Source: an uncultured Rothia sp.
GTDB taxonomy: Bacteria > Actinomycetota > Actinomycetes > Actinomycetales > Micrococcaceae
Assembly (NCBI RefSeq): GCF_937976295.1
Contig: NZ_CALJRY010000330.1
Coordinates: 1 to 25,956, forward strand
DNA length: 25,956 nt
Direction: 5' to 3'
In this document: positions 1-8,360 of the stretch, piece after piece
Numbering within the stretch: the stretch's first letter is position 1
Layout of the letters: each line of letters begins with the position of its first letter
The notes under the pieces: model-generated
What the model saw: only the letters and a program-made list of their open reading frames with translations
What the model was told of the DNA's origin: nothing
Database searches by the model: none
Made by a program: the position numbers and the translations under genes

Positions 1-815
1 GTCGTATGCGCTACATCGGTATCTTCCTCTACGATGCAGACCGCGTGACTGAGGCTGCTTCGGTTGAGGATGAGAAGGACCTTTACGAGGCTCAGCTGTC
101 GCTGATGCTTGATCCTTCGGATCCGGCTGTGATTGAGCAGGCTCGTAAGAACGACATCCCCGATGCGTGGATTACTGCAGCTCAGAAGTCGCCCGTGTAC
201 AAGCTGGCGAAGGAGTGGAAGGTGGCTCTGCCCCTGCACCCCGAGTACCGCACCATGCCGATGGTTTGGTACGTGCCGCCGCTGTCTCCGATTGTTGACC
301 TGCTCAAGGAGCAGGGCCACGATGCAGAGAACAGCAACAACCTGTTCGGCGCTATTGAGTCTCTCCGTATTCCGGTTGAGTACCTGGCTGAGCTGTTCAC
401 CGCTGGTGACACTGAGGTTGTTACTAACGTTCTGCGCCGCCTGGCTGCGATGCGTTCGTACATGCGTGACATCAACCTCGGTGGCGAAGGCAACGAGGAG
501 ATTGCTCAGGCTGTCGGCATGACCGGTCAGCAGGTGTACGAGATGTACCGCCTGATGGCTATCGCTAAGTACAACGAACGTTACGTCATTCCTAAGGCTC
601 ACATGGAAGACGCCCACAACCTTGAGGAAATGGGTTGCTCCCTGAGCGTGGATGGCGGACCCGGCATGTACGGCGATGCGTTCAACGACATGGAGGGTCG
701 CCCGACCCCCGTGTCCACCGGTGTCTACGAGGCTAACAACAAGGTCAGCTTGTTCAGCTGGGACGGTTCTTCCCGTCCTGACGGCCTCTTCCCGAATACC
801 ACCGGAAAGAAGTAA
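1..815 (+). CDS. narH: Respiratory nitrate reductase beta subunit (C-terminal part)
   Basis: This is the C-terminal 271 or so residues of NarH, the iron-sulfur subunit that carries electrons from NarI haem to the molybdenum subunit NarG on the cytoplasmic face of the membrane. The reading frame is open to the left edge (first whole codon at base 3), so the start and the cysteine clusters lie outside the window. The visible residues RMRYIGIFLYDADRV match the segment after the last ferredoxin-like cysteine motif in NarH. The following segment (MVWYVPPLSPIVD) and the C-terminal domain are also typical. The gene ends in TAA and is followed at once by a second TAA and the GTG of narJ, so the two are translationally close. 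The family length is about 500 residues, so roughly half is missing. The first in-frame ATG at base 6 is internal and not the start. Confidence 0.93.
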   Translation, partial: RMRYIGIFLYDADRVTEAASVEDEKDLYEAQLSLMLDPSDPAVIEQARKNDIPDAWITAAQKSPVYKLAKEWKVALPLHPEYRTMPMVWYVPPLSPIVDLLKEQGHDAENSNNLFGAIESLRIPVEYLAELFTAGDTEVVTNVLRRLAAMRSYMRDINLGGEGNEEIAQAVGMTGQQVYEMYRLMAIAKYNERYVIPKAHMEDAHNLEEMGCSLSVDGGPGMYGDAFNDMEGRPTPVSTGVYEANNKVSLFSWDGSSRPDGLFPNTTGKK

Positions 816-818
816 TAA

Positions 819-1559
819 GTGGCTGGATTCTTTTCCAAGCTCATGGGCAAGGCCGGTTCCGAGGCTGCTGTCTCGGAGCCGGCTCAGCCGGAGAACCCGT
901 TCGATATCGATTACGGTCCCGGCGAGGATAAGGACTCGGTAATCTACCAGGTGAGCGGTATGCTCCTGGGCTACCCCGATGAGGAAACTCTGAAGGTTTT
1001 GCCCGAACTGGTTGAGATTACCGCTTCCACTCAGGATGAGGCTTTCATTGCTGCCGTAGATGCGGTTCAGCAGTGGCTGACTTCTAAGGACCTGGAGGAT
1101 GTGCAGTCCGAGTACGTGCAGGAATATGACCTTTCGCGTCGTCACTCTCTGCATCTGTCCTACTGGACCGATGGCGATACCCGCCGCCGTGGTGAGACTC
1201 TTCTGCGTTTCAAGCAGATGTACCGCGACTCCGGTATGTTGACTGTTTTGAACGGTGAGCTTCCGGATTACCTGCCGCTGGTGCTGGAGTTCTGTGCGTT
1301 GGTGGATCGCCGTAAGGGCCGTTCTGCTTTGCAGGCGTACCGTCCGTCCCTTGAGCTTCTTCGTCTGTCCATGAAGGACGGAAATCTGCCCCACTACGGG
1401 TTGTTGCAGAGCATCTGCGATACCCTTCCTGGCGTCTCTCCGCAGACTCAGGAGGAGGTTCAGAAGATGGCTGGCTACGGCCCTCCCGTCGAGACTGTTG
1501 GCCTGAATGGTTACGCTGATCATCAGTTGCTCCAGCAGGCTTCGGCTCGTTCTAACTAG
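819..1559 (+). CDS. narJ: Nitrate reductase molybdenum cofactor assembly chaperone NarJ
   Basis: The 246-residue product is the dedicated chaperone of NarGHI. It is not part of the final enzyme, but binds the NarG apoprotein and allows molybdenum cofactor insertion before membrane attachment. The family hallmark is at residues 99-131: EYDLSRRHSLHLSYWTDGD followed by TRRRGETLLRFK, nearly the same as in well-studied NarJ proteins. The protein is soluble, without signal or membrane segments. The first 40 residues form a variable, low-complexity extension. The start is GTG at 819, three bases after the narH stop, with a weak purine-rich site (GGAAAGAAG) ending just before it, so coupling to narH translation is likely. 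narI follows after a 26-base gap. Length and position in a narH-J-I order leave little doubt. Confidence 0.95.
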   Translation: MAGFFSKLMGKAGSEAAVSEPAQPENPFDIDYGPGEDKDSVIYQVSGMLLGYPDEETLKVLPELVEITASTQDEAFIAAVDAVQQWLTSKDLEDVQSEYVQEYDLSRRHSLHLSYWTDGDTRRRGETLLRFKQMYRDSGMLTVLNGELPDYLPLVLEFCALVDRRKGRSALQAYRPSLELLRLSMKDGNLPHYGLLQSICDTLPGVSPQTQEEVQKMAGYGPPVETVGLNGYADHQLLQQASARSN

Positions 1560-1572
1560 TTTTATCCCTTGT

Positions 1573-1578
1573 GAGGAG
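1573..1578 (+). promoter_or_regulatory. Ribosome-binding site that decides the narI start
   Basis: GAGGAG lies 7 bases before the GTG at 1586. An upstream in-frame GTG at 1571 overlaps it and has no such site, so 1586 is preferred. Confidence 0.75.
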
Positions 1579-1585
1579 ACAACAC

Positions 1586-2419
1586 GTGTACGTACTTGCT
1601 TCTGAGAACGCAGGACATGCTGCACAGGCTGTAGCCGATCCGGGTATTGTTGACATCCTGCTGTGGGGCGTTCTGCCCTATGTTGCACTGGTCGTTCTGA
1701 TTGGTGGCACCATTTGGCGTTACCGTACTGACCAGTTCGGATGGACTACCCGCTCGTCCCAGGTCTATGAGTCGAAGCTGCTGCGCATCGCTTCGCCCCT
1801 GTTCCACTACGGTCTTGCGGCCGTTTTCCTTGGTCACGTTGGTGGCCTGGTTGTTCCCAAGTCGTTTACCGACCTGTTCTTGTCGGAAGACGCTTACCAC
1901 ATGATGGCGCTGGTTGTTGGTTCTGCCGCAGCGATTGCGACCATTGTTGGTATGTTCATTCTGATTGGTCGCCGCGCTTCGAATTCTCGTGTTCGTTCGG
2001 CTACCACTCGTAATGACGTCCTGATGTATGTCGTTTTGGTTCTGGTGATTCTCGCTGGCACTGCGGCTACTCTGCTTTCGGCTGTGAACCCCTCGGGCGG
2101 TTTGCCTCCGGTGAATGGTCACGAGGTTCACTTCAACTACCGTGAGACCATCGCTGTTTGGTTCCGTTCGCTGTTCTACTTCCACCCTGAGGTAGCTTTG
2201 ATGGTGAATATTCCCGTGGCTTTCAAGATTCACATCGTGGTGGCTATGGTTCTGTTCATCATTTGGCCCTTTACCCGCCTGGTGCATGCACTGACTGTGC
2301 CCCTGCACTACCTCTTCCGACCCTACACCGTGTACCGCACTCGTGGCGGCCAGCGTGTTGGTGCACGTCGAGGTTGGGATCCGGTAGGCACTCTCCCTCG
2401 TGAGCGCGCCGACCGCTAA
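1586..2419 (+). CDS. narI: Respiratory nitrate reductase gamma subunit (cytochrome b)
   Basis: NarI is the membrane anchor that oxidises quinol and passes electrons through two b haems to NarH. I chose the GTG at 1586 because GAGGAG at 1573-1578 sits 7 bases upstream. A longer frame from the GTG at 1571 would put that site inside the gene. The 277-residue product has five hydrophobic segments, around residues 22-44, 72-90, 105-127, 145-166 and 214-236. The haem ligands expected from E. coli NarI (His56/66 and His187/205) are matched by His74/His84 and His216/His234, with identical spacings of 10 and 18. The N-terminus is about 18 residues longer than in E. coli, and the C-terminus ends in a basic tail rich in Arg and Gly. 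It follows narJ and precedes narK in one operon. Confidence 0.95.
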   Translation: MYVLASENAGHAAQAVADPGIVDILLWGVLPYVALVVLIGGTIWRYRTDQFGWTTRSSQVYESKLLRIASPLFHYGLAAVFLGHVGGLVVPKSFTDLFLSEDAYHMMALVVGSAAAIATIVGMFILIGRRASNSRVRSATTRNDVLMYVVLVLVILAGTAATLLSAVNPSGGLPPVNGHEVHFNYRETIAVWFRSLFYFHPEVALMVNIPVAFKIHIVVAMVLFIIWPFTRLVHALTVPLHYLFRPYTVYRTRGGQRVGARRGWDPVGTLPRERADR

Positions 2420-2449
2420 TACACATATCCATATTGCAAAAGAGGAAAT

Positions 2450-3670
2450 ATGAGCACCCCTGCTGCACCGAGCTACGACCTGAAGAATGGTCAGCTCCGT
2501 AACGTTCTGCTTGCAACCTTCGCCTCGACCATTGGTTTCTGGGCGTGGACCGTTGTCGGCCCGCTGGCAAAGATGTATGCAAAGCAGATGCACCTGGACG
2601 CTGGTATGACCAGCCTTCTGGTTGCTATGCCGATTTTTATCGGCGCTATTGGCCGTATTCCCGTTGGCGGTCTGACTGACCGCTACGGTGGTCGTATTAT
2701 GTTCACCGTTGTTCTGGCGATTAGCGCACCCCTGGTCTTCCTGGTTGGTGTTGCTGGTCAGATGAACTCGCTGCCCATGCTGCTTGTTGTGGCGTTCTTC
2801 CTGGGTATTGCGGGTACCGTGTTCGCTGTGGGTATTCCCTTCAGCTCCGCATGGTATGACGCTTCCAAGAAGGGCTTTGCGACCGGTGTGTTCGGTGCCG
2901 GCATGGTGGGTACTGCAATTTCTGCATTCGCTACCCCCCGCCTGGTGCAGGGTATTGGTTACTTCCAGACTCACGTTCTGATCGCTGTTATCTGTGCTGT
3001 GACCGCTGCTATTTCTTTCTTCTGCTTGAAGGACTCTCCGGCAACTGTAGGCCGTGAGGTTACTCCGCTGATGCCGAAGATTGTTCAGGCATTCAAGGTG
3101 AAGACCACTTGGCAGCTGTGCTTCCTCTACGCTGTTGTGTTCGGTGCGTTCGTGGCATTCTCGAACTACCTGCCTACTTACCTGAGCAACATCTACAGCT
3201 ACAATGCTAACGACGCTGGTATGCGTGCGGCTGGCTTTGCGGTTGCTGCTGTGATCGCTCGTCCCTTCGGTGGTGTGCTGGCTGATAAGTTCGGTCCGAA
3301 GATTATCACCCTCATCTCCCTGGGTGGTGTGGTGATTCTGGCAGTTATTACCGCGTTCCAGCCTGATGCTGAGCACGTGTATGGTGCTGTCTTCATTCTG
3401 ATGGCTACTCTGCTGGGTCTGGGCCACGGCTCGGTCTTCGGCTGGGTGGGTCGTGCTGCTGACCCGAAGAACGTTGGCGCGGTGTCCGGTGTGATTGCTG
3501 CTGCTGGTGCTCTGGGTGGCTTCTTCCCGCCGCTGGTGATGGGTGCAACCTACAACCAGGCTGAGAACAACTACTTTGTTGGTCTGATGTTGCTGGCTGT
3601 GACTGCAGCTCTGGCTTTCCTGTCGGCATTCCTGGTACCGCACGGTGGCAAGCCCAACCACGCTAAGTAG
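2450..3670 (+). CDS. narK: NarK-type nitrate/nitrite transporter (MFS, NNP family)
   Basis: This 406-residue major facilitator protein has about twelve hydrophobic segments and belongs to the nitrate/nitrite porter group. Motif A of the superfamily is seen at residues 68-82 (GRIPVGGLTDRYGGR), and its echo in the second half at 270-284 (ARPFGGVLADKFGPK). Arg69 and Arg271 fall in the second and eighth helices, where NarK uses two arginines to hold nitrate. That equivalence is inferred from position. The stretch around 118-150 (GIAGTVFAVGIPFSSAWYD and following Gly residues) resembles the NNP nitrate signature region. The start ATG is preceded by AGAGGA at 2441-2446. The gene lies 30 bases after narI and is the last of the operon, so it should serve the same enzyme, importing nitrate or exporting nitrite. 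Which direction dominates cannot be told from sequence. Confidence 0.9.
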   Translation: MSTPAAPSYDLKNGQLRNVLLATFASTIGFWAWTVVGPLAKMYAKQMHLDAGMTSLLVAMPIFIGAIGRIPVGGLTDRYGGRIMFTVVLAISAPLVFLVGVAGQMNSLPMLLVVAFFLGIAGTVFAVGIPFSSAWYDASKKGFATGVFGAGMVGTAISAFATPRLVQGIGYFQTHVLIAVICAVTAAISFFCLKDSPATVGREVTPLMPKIVQAFKVKTTWQLCFLYAVVFGAFVAFSNYLPTYLSNIYSYNANDAGMRAAGFAVAAVIARPFGGVLADKFGPKIITLISLGGVVILAVITAFQPDAEHVYGAVFILMATLLGLGHGSVFGWVGRAADPKNVGAVSGVIAAAGALGGFFPPLVMGATYNQAENNYFVGLMLLAVTAALAFLSAFLVPHGGKPNHAK

Positions 3671-3680
3671 GGTCTTCTAG

Positions 3681-3701
3681 TACATCCTTCTGCGGGATGT
3701 A
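3681..3701 (+). other. Small hairpin after narK
   Basis: TACATCC (3681-3687) pairs with GGATGTA (3695-3701) around a 7-base loop. It lies just upstream of the stronger terminator and may protect the 3' end of the nar transcript. Confidence 0.4.
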
Positions 3702-3724
3702 TGTGAAGTTTGCTTTGACTGAGT

Positions 3725-3765
3725 CCGGCTCGTTTTCTCTTCGGAGAGAACGAGCCGGGCTTTGT
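3725..3765 (+). terminator. Terminator of the nar operon
   Basis: CCGGCTCGTTTTCTC (3725-3739) pairs with GAGAGAACGAGCCGG (3744-3758) across a TTCG loop, 15 pairs with one G-U. The following run is only moderately T-rich (GCTTTGTGCGTTT), but the stem is very strong and it sits between two functional blocks. Confidence 0.8.
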
Positions 3766-3882
3766 GCGTTTCTGCTGTTTTTCGTTTAACAGGGAGGGGG
3801 TTTAGCGGGGCAGAAGACTTTGATGTTTAGGCATGTCGAATGTTGGTAAAGCTGGCGAAACTTTGTGGAGATGTGGGACACT

Positions 3883-3914
3883 TAAGATGTTCGACTCGTC
3901 GCAATAGCGCGACG
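3883..3914 (+). promoter_or_regulatory. Possible gcvP promoter -10 element and 5' UTR hairpin
   Basis: The 284 bases between narK and gcvP hold, beside the nar terminator, a TAAGAT box (3883-3888) that fits the actinobacterial -10 pattern TANNNT. No convincing -35 box is present at 16-18 bases. Just downstream, CGTCGC (3897-3902) and GCGACG (3909-3914) form a 6-bp hairpin that would sit at the very 5' end of the transcript. I see no glycine riboswitch here. The gcvP ribosome-binding site is TAGGAGA at 3943-3949. Confidence 0.3.
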
Positions 3915-3954
3915 TGACCCCTCTACGGTTTGCGCCGACCAATAGGAGAATCCT

Positions 3955-6795
3955 ATGTCCTTTATTGAACGTCATCTCGGCCCCCGTTCCGCAGACGCAG
4001 AGCAGATGCTCGAAACCCTCGGATATTCTTCCCTGGATGCGCTGATGGACGCTGTCGTCCCCTCCCAGATTCGCCTTGACGGCGATCTGCAGCTGCCTGC
4101 TCCGCTGTCGGAGCATGAGGCTCAGGCAAAGATTGCCGGCTATGCAGCGAAGAATAAGGTTCTCGTCCAGATGATTGGTGCCGGATACTACGATGCTGTA
4201 ACCCCCGCGGTTCTGCGCCGTAACATTCTGGAAAACCCCGGTTTCTACACTTCTTACACCCCGTACCAGGCTGAGATTTCTCAGGGTCGTCTGGAGGCTC
4301 TGCTGAACTTCCAGAACACCGTGATGGAGCTGACCGGCCTGGAGATTGCAAACTCCTCCCTGCTGGATGAGGCATCCGCGGTGGCTGAAGCAGCTGTCAT
4401 GATGCATCGTGCAAACCGCAAGGTGAAGAACGGCTTCTTCGCTATTGACTCCCGTTGCCTGCCTCAGGTTATTTCGGTGACTCGTGGCCGTGCAGAGATG
4501 CTCGGCATTCCTTTTGTGATTACTGACTTCTCCGAGGGTCTGCCCGAGGGTGACCTGTACGGTGTCATCCTGGCGTACCCCGGTCAGGAAGGCGATATTC
4601 GCGATATTGAGCCGCTGATTAAGGCCGCTAAGGAGCGTAACGCTCTCGTCACTGTGGACGCCGACCTGCTGGCTCTGACCCTGCTGAAGTCCCCGGGTGA
4701 GCTGGGCGCTGATATTGTTGTGGGTAACACTCAGCGTTTCGGTCTGCCCTTCTTCTTCGGCGGCCCCCACGCAGCGTATATGGCTGTTCGCAAGGGTATG
4801 GAGCGCACCATGCCTGGTCGTCTGGTGGGTGTTTCTAAGGACTCTGCCGGTAAGCCCGCGTACCGTCTGGCTCTGCAGACTCGTGAGCAGCACATCCGCC
4901 GTGAGAAGGCTACCTCCAATATTTGTACTGCTCAGGCTCTGTTGGCGATTGTTGCTGGCGCGTACGCGATGTACCACGGCCCTGAGGGTCTGCGCGCTAT
5001 CGCAAACCGTCTGCACACCAATGCCGCTCGTGTTGCCACTGCGCTGAAGGCAGCAGGTTACGGTATTGCTCACGATACTTTCTTCGACACCGTCGTGGTG
5101 GAGGCTGCTGGCCGTGCCGATGAGCTGGTTGCGAAGGCTCTGGAAGCTGGCGTGAACATCCGCCGCTTCGACGAGAACCGTGTTGGTATCTCTGTGGGTG
5201 AGTCTCACGGTGAGGAACTGCTCAAGAGCCTGGTCGAGGCTCTGGGCGGCACCCTGGGCGAGGCAGATGCACAGTACGATCTGCCCGCTGAGCTACTGCG
5301 TACCGATGACTACATGCAGCACCCGATTTTCCACAAGTACCGCTCCGAGACCGAGATGATGCGCTACCTGCGTCACCTCGCTGATAAGGACCTGGCGCTT
5401 GACCGCACTATGATTCCGCTGGGTTCGTGCACTATGAAGCTGAACGCAGCGGCTGAGATGGAGCCCATCTCCTGGCCCGAGTTCGCGAACATTCACCCGC
5501 TGGTCCCGGAGGACCAGGCTGAGGGCTGGCACGAGCTGATTAAGGACCTGAGCGAGTGGCTGGTTGCTATTACCGGTTATGATGCTATCTCTCTGCAGCC
5601 GAACTCGGGTGCGACCGGTGAGTACGCTGGTCTGCGCGCTATCCGTTCCTTCCACGAGGCTAATGGTGACCACGAGCGCGACACCGTCCTGATTCCGCTG
5701 TCTGCTCACGGCACCAACGCAGCATCTGCCGCTCTGGCTGGTCTGAAGGTTGCCGGTGTGGCAACTGCGGCTGACGGTTCGATTGATGTTGACGACCTGA
5801 AGGCAAAGATTGAGAAGTACGGCCCCAAGGTTGCCGGCATCATGATTACCTACCCCTCCACCCACGGTGTGTTTGAGGAGCAGGTTGCTGAGGTCTGCCA
5901 GCTGGTTCACGAGGCAGGTGGCCAGGTGTACCTGGATGGTGCGAACCTGAACGCTCAGATGGGCTTCGCTCAGCCCGGTAAGTTCGGCGGCGACGTTTCG
6001 CACCTGAACCTGCACAAGACCTTCTCCATTCCTCACGGTGGTGGCGGCCCCGGTGTTGGCCCTCTGGCTGTTCGTGAGCACCTGGCGAAGTTCCTGCCCG
6101 GTGACGCATACCGCGCTGACTCTGAGGGTAAGCTCCCCAACGATGCTGCACTGCCGATTTCGCAGGCGTTCTTCGGTTCTGCCGGCGTTCTGCCGATTAG
6201 CTGGATGTACATTGCGATGACTGGTGCTCAGGGTCTGAAGGACTCTTCGCAGTACGCGGTTCTGAACGCTAACTACATTGCGAAGAAGCTCAACGACAAG
6301 TACCCGGTGCTGTACACCGGCCCCGGCGGTCTGGTCGCTCACGAGTGCATCCTGGACCTGCGTCAGCTGACCGATCAGTCTCATGTGACTGCTGAGGATG
6401 TCTGCAAGCGTCTGATGGACTTCGGCTTCCACGCTCCGACTCTGGCGTTCCCGGTTCCGGGCACTCTGATGGTTGAGCCGACTGAGTCTGAGTCGAAGGA
6501 AGAGCTGGACCGCTTCATTGAGGCAATGGAGACCATCTACGACGAGATTATCGAGGTGGCTGAGGGCAAGGTCGCTGTGGAGGATTCGGTTCTGCGCAAC
6601 GCACCGCACACCGTTGATGTGGTGAGCGCTGATGAGTGGGATCGCCCCTACAGCCGTACCAAGGCAGCTTTCCCGGTTCCGAGCCTGCGCGCTAACAAGT
6701 ACTTCACCTCGGTGGGTCGTATCGACGGCGCTGGCGGTGACCGTAACTTCGTGTGCGAATGCCCCCCGATGGAGGCTTTCGACCTGGAAGCATAA
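3955..6795 (+). CDS. gcvP: Glycine dehydrogenase (decarboxylating), P protein
   Basis: GcvP is the PLP-dependent decarboxylase of the glycine cleavage system. It releases CO2 from glycine and loads the aminomethyl group on the lipoyl arm of the H protein. The 946-residue product is the full-length one-chain form. An N-terminal half (to about residue 435) starts FIERHLGPRSADAEQML, and a C-terminal half carries the cofactor lysine, Lys688, in HLNLHKTFSIPHGGGGPG. The conserved PLGSCTMKLNAAAEM and QPNSGATGEYAGL segments are present. The ATG at 3955 has TAGGAGA 5 bases upstream. No frameshift or lost residue is seen. gcvT follows 172 bases downstream, but the H-protein gene does not, so H and L proteins must come from elsewhere. 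Confidence 0.97.
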   Translation: MSFIERHLGPRSADAEQMLETLGYSSLDALMDAVVPSQIRLDGDLQLPAPLSEHEAQAKIAGYAAKNKVLVQMIGAGYYDAVTPAVLRRNILENPGFYTSYTPYQAEISQGRLEALLNFQNTVMELTGLEIANSSLLDEASAVAEAAVMMHRANRKVKNGFFAIDSRCLPQVISVTRGRAEMLGIPFVITDFSEGLPEGDLYGVILAYPGQEGDIRDIEPLIKAAKERNALVTVDADLLALTLLKSPGELGADIVVGNTQRFGLPFFFGGPHAAYMAVRKGMERTMPGRLVGVSKDSAGKPAYRLALQTREQHIRREKATSNICTAQALLAIVAGAYAMYHGPEGLRAIANRLHTNAARVATALKAAGYGIAHDTFFDTVVVEAAGRADELVAKALEAGVNIRRFDENRVGISVGESHGEELLKSLVEALGGTLGEADAQYDLPAELLRTDDYMQHPIFHKYRSETEMMRYLRHLADKDLALDRTMIPLGSCTMKLNAAAEMEPISWPEFANIHPLVPEDQAEGWHELIKDLSEWLVAITGYDAISLQPNSGATGEYAGLRAIRSFHEANGDHERDTVLIPLSAHGTNAASAALAGLKVAGVATAADGSIDVDDLKAKIEKYGPKVAGIMITYPSTHGVFEEQVAEVCQLVHEAGGQVYLDGANLNAQMGFAQPGKFGGDVSHLNLHKTFSIPHGGGGPGVGPLAVREHLAKFLPGDAYRADSEGKLPNDAALPISQAFFGSAGVLPISWMYIAMTGAQGLKDSSQYAVLNANYIAKKLNDKYPVLYTGPGGLVAHECILDLRQLTDQSHVTAEDVCKRLMDFGFHAPTLAFPVPGTLMVEPTESESKEELDRFIEAMETIYDEIIEVAEGKVAVEDSVLRNAPHTVDVVSADEWDRPYSRTKAAFPVPSLRANKYFTSVGRIDGAGGDRNFVCECPPMEAFDLEA

Positions 6796-6805
6796 GGAGC
6801 CTGTA

Positions 6806-6826
6806 ATGCTCCTGGGTAGGCTGTAG
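6806..6826 (+). CDS. Candidate leader peptide MLLGRL between gcvP and gcvT
   Basis: An ATG at 6806 opens a six-codon frame (MLLGRL, stop TAG at 6824-6826). AAGGAG at 6794-6799 sits 6 bases upstream, an ideal ribosome-binding site that overlaps the gcvP stop codon. The gcvP stop could hand ribosomes straight to it. A 13-bp hairpin begins 14 bases after its stop. No real gene this short can be proven from sequence. It may be a translated leader that couples ribosome position to the hairpin, or simply chance. Confidence 0.3.
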   Translation: MLLGRL

Positions 6827-6840
6827 CGGTCTACCTGCCT

Positions 6841-6870
6841 CACCCGTCCTCAGATTTCTGGGGGCGGGTG
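6841..6870 (+). other. Strong hairpin in the gcvP-gcvT gap (attenuator or processing site)
   Basis: CACCCGTCCTCAG (6841-6853) pairs with CTGGGGGCGGGTG (6858-6870) around an ATTT loop: 13 pairs, two of them G-U. No T-run follows, so it is not a classical terminator. It could be a weak attenuator, an RNase site, or a block to 3' decay that makes gcvP and gcvT mRNA levels differ. Confidence 0.55.
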
Positions 6871-6967
6871 GGGATCGCCTCTGCAGCGTATTTCGTGTCT
6901 GTGGGGGTGAAAGAAATCTATGACGATTGAACGATAACAGCACAAGGCTGTGCGTGAGGAGAATCTA

Positions 6968-8086
6968 ATGTCCCCCAAGAAGACCTCTCTGTACTCTGTC
7001 CACGAGAAGCTTGGCGCTTCTTTCACCGACTTTGGCGGCTGGGATATGCCCCTGAAGTACGCTAATGACGTTGCTGAGCATGAGGCTGTCCGTACTCGTG
7101 CCGGTATTTTCGACCTGTCTCATATGGGTGAGTTCCGCGTGACCGGTCCGGATGCGGGCGCGTTCCTGGATTACGCTCTGGTGTCGAACATGTCCATCCT
7201 GAAGGTCGGTAAGGCAAAGTACTCGATTCTGGTCAACGACAAGGGCGGCGTGATTGACGACCTGATTACTTACCGTCTGGGCGATGAAGAGTTCATGGTT
7301 GTTCCGAACGCTGCGAACATTGACACTGACTTCGCGGCGATGAGCGAGCGCCTGGGTGATTTCAACGTTGAGTTTGTGAATGAGTCGGAGCAGACTTCTC
7401 TGGTGGCTGTTCAGGGTCCTCGTGCTGAGGAGATTCTGCTGGCTGCTGGCGTGTCTGATGAAGAGGCTGTCCGTGAGCTGAAGTACTACGCTTCGGTACC
7501 GCTGACTGTTGCCGGCGTTGATGTTTTGCTGGCTCGTACCGGTTACACCGGTGAGGATGGCTTTGAGCTGTTCGTTCCGAATGAGAAGGCTGTTGAGCTG
7601 TGGGATAAGCTGGCTGCTGCCGGTGAGCCTTTCGGTATGATTCCTGCCGGTCTGGCTTCTCGTGACTCCCTGCGTCTTGAGGCTGGTATGCCGCTGTACG
7701 GTCACGAGCTGGGTCTGGATATTACTCCGTTTGAGTCCGGTCTGGGCCGTCTGGTTGAGATTGCTCTGGAGAAGAAGGCTGCTGACTTTGTGGGCCGTGA
7801 GGCTCTGGCTGAGCTGGCGAAGAGCGAGTCGAAGCGCATCCTGGTTGGTTTGAAGGCTCAGGCGAAGCGTCCTGCTCGTGCCGGTTCTAAGCTGGTGGAT
7901 GCTGAGGGTAATGAGATTGGTGAGGTTACCTCCGGTATTCCTTCTCCGACTCTGGGCTTCCCGATTGCTATGGCGCTGGTGAACCGTGAGTTCTCTGAGG
8001 TTGGTTCTACTGTGGATGTTGATATCCGCGGTAAGCGTGCTCCGTTTGATGTTGTGGCTCTGCCGTTCTACAAGCGTGAGAAGTAA
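6968..8086 (+). CDS. gcvT: Aminomethyltransferase, T protein of glycine cleavage
   Basis: GcvT takes the aminomethyl group from the H protein and makes methylene-tetrahydrofolate and ammonia. The 372-residue product matches the family length (E. coli has 364). It shows the folate-binding N-terminal region with SHMGEFRVTGPDA (51-63) and YSILVNDKGGVIDDLITY (85-102). The paired aspartates at 97-98 correspond to the catalytic acid position. RTGYTGEDGFELF and a C-terminal barrel domain (LVGLKAQAKRPARAG) are also present. I chose ATG 6968 because GAGGAG at 6956-6961 lies 6 bases before it. An in-frame GTG at 6950 lies upstream of that site and would add six residues. The gene ends in a clear terminator. 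The lack of gcvH downstream is unusual compared with related gcvPTH-sdaA orders I know from other actinobacteria. Confidence 0.96.
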   Translation: MSPKKTSLYSVHEKLGASFTDFGGWDMPLKYANDVAEHEAVRTRAGIFDLSHMGEFRVTGPDAGAFLDYALVSNMSILKVGKAKYSILVNDKGGVIDDLITYRLGDEEFMVVPNAANIDTDFAAMSERLGDFNVEFVNESEQTSLVAVQGPRAEEILLAAGVSDEEAVRELKYYASVPLTVAGVDVLLARTGYTGEDGFELFVPNEKAVELWDKLAAAGEPFGMIPAGLASRDSLRLEAGMPLYGHELGLDITPFESGLGRLVEIALEKKAADFVGREALAELAKSESKRILVGLKAQAKRPARAGSKLVDAEGNEIGEVTSGIPSPTLGFPIAMALVNREFSEVGSTVDVDIRGKRAPFDVVALPFYKREK

Positions 8087-8116
8087 GAGTTTTTCTGCAG
8101 ATAATCTGTAGGGCAG

Positions 8117-8151
8117 AGGCGTCGTGTCCCGTGTGGGCACGACGCCTTTTC
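8117..8151 (+). terminator. Terminator after gcvT
   Basis: AGGCGTCGTGTCCC (8117-8130) pairs with GGGCACGACGCCT (8135-8147), with one bulged T and a GTGT loop, followed by TTTTCTG. It closes the gcv block and suggests that sdaA has its own promoter. Confidence 0.85.
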
Positions 8152-8209
8152 TGCGCCGTGAGGTGGGCGTTGAGTAGTGGGGGAGGGGTGAGGTGTTCTA
8201 AGCCTTAGT

Positions 8210-8237
8210 TTGTGATGGTTCTGAAGTGCGTTAGGAT
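8210..8237 (+). promoter_or_regulatory. Candidate sdaA promoter
   Basis: TTGTGA (8210-8215) and TAGGAT (8232-8237) are 16 bases apart, each four of six matches to the main sigma consensus. The resulting 5' UTR would be about 115 bases. It contains an inverted repeat GCGGTC (8242-8247) / GACCGC (8275-8280). Confidence 0.4.
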
Positions 8238-8360
8238 TAGAGCGGTCAGTCAAGGGTGATTGTCCGCACGTAGAGACCGCAGATTGATGTGTTCTGCCTC
8301 TGTTGAGGGGCGCGTATCTTTTGGCGCGGTGCACAGACATTTTTATTTGAAGGACAGAAC

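Noticed and set aside
1571..1585. GTG at 1571 as start of narI
   Set aside because: It overlaps the ribosome-binding site GAGGAG that serves the GTG at 1586.
3781..3954. Glycine riboswitch before gcvP
   Set aside because: The conserved core segments of the family are not visible in the 5' region, nor in the gcvP-gcvT gap.
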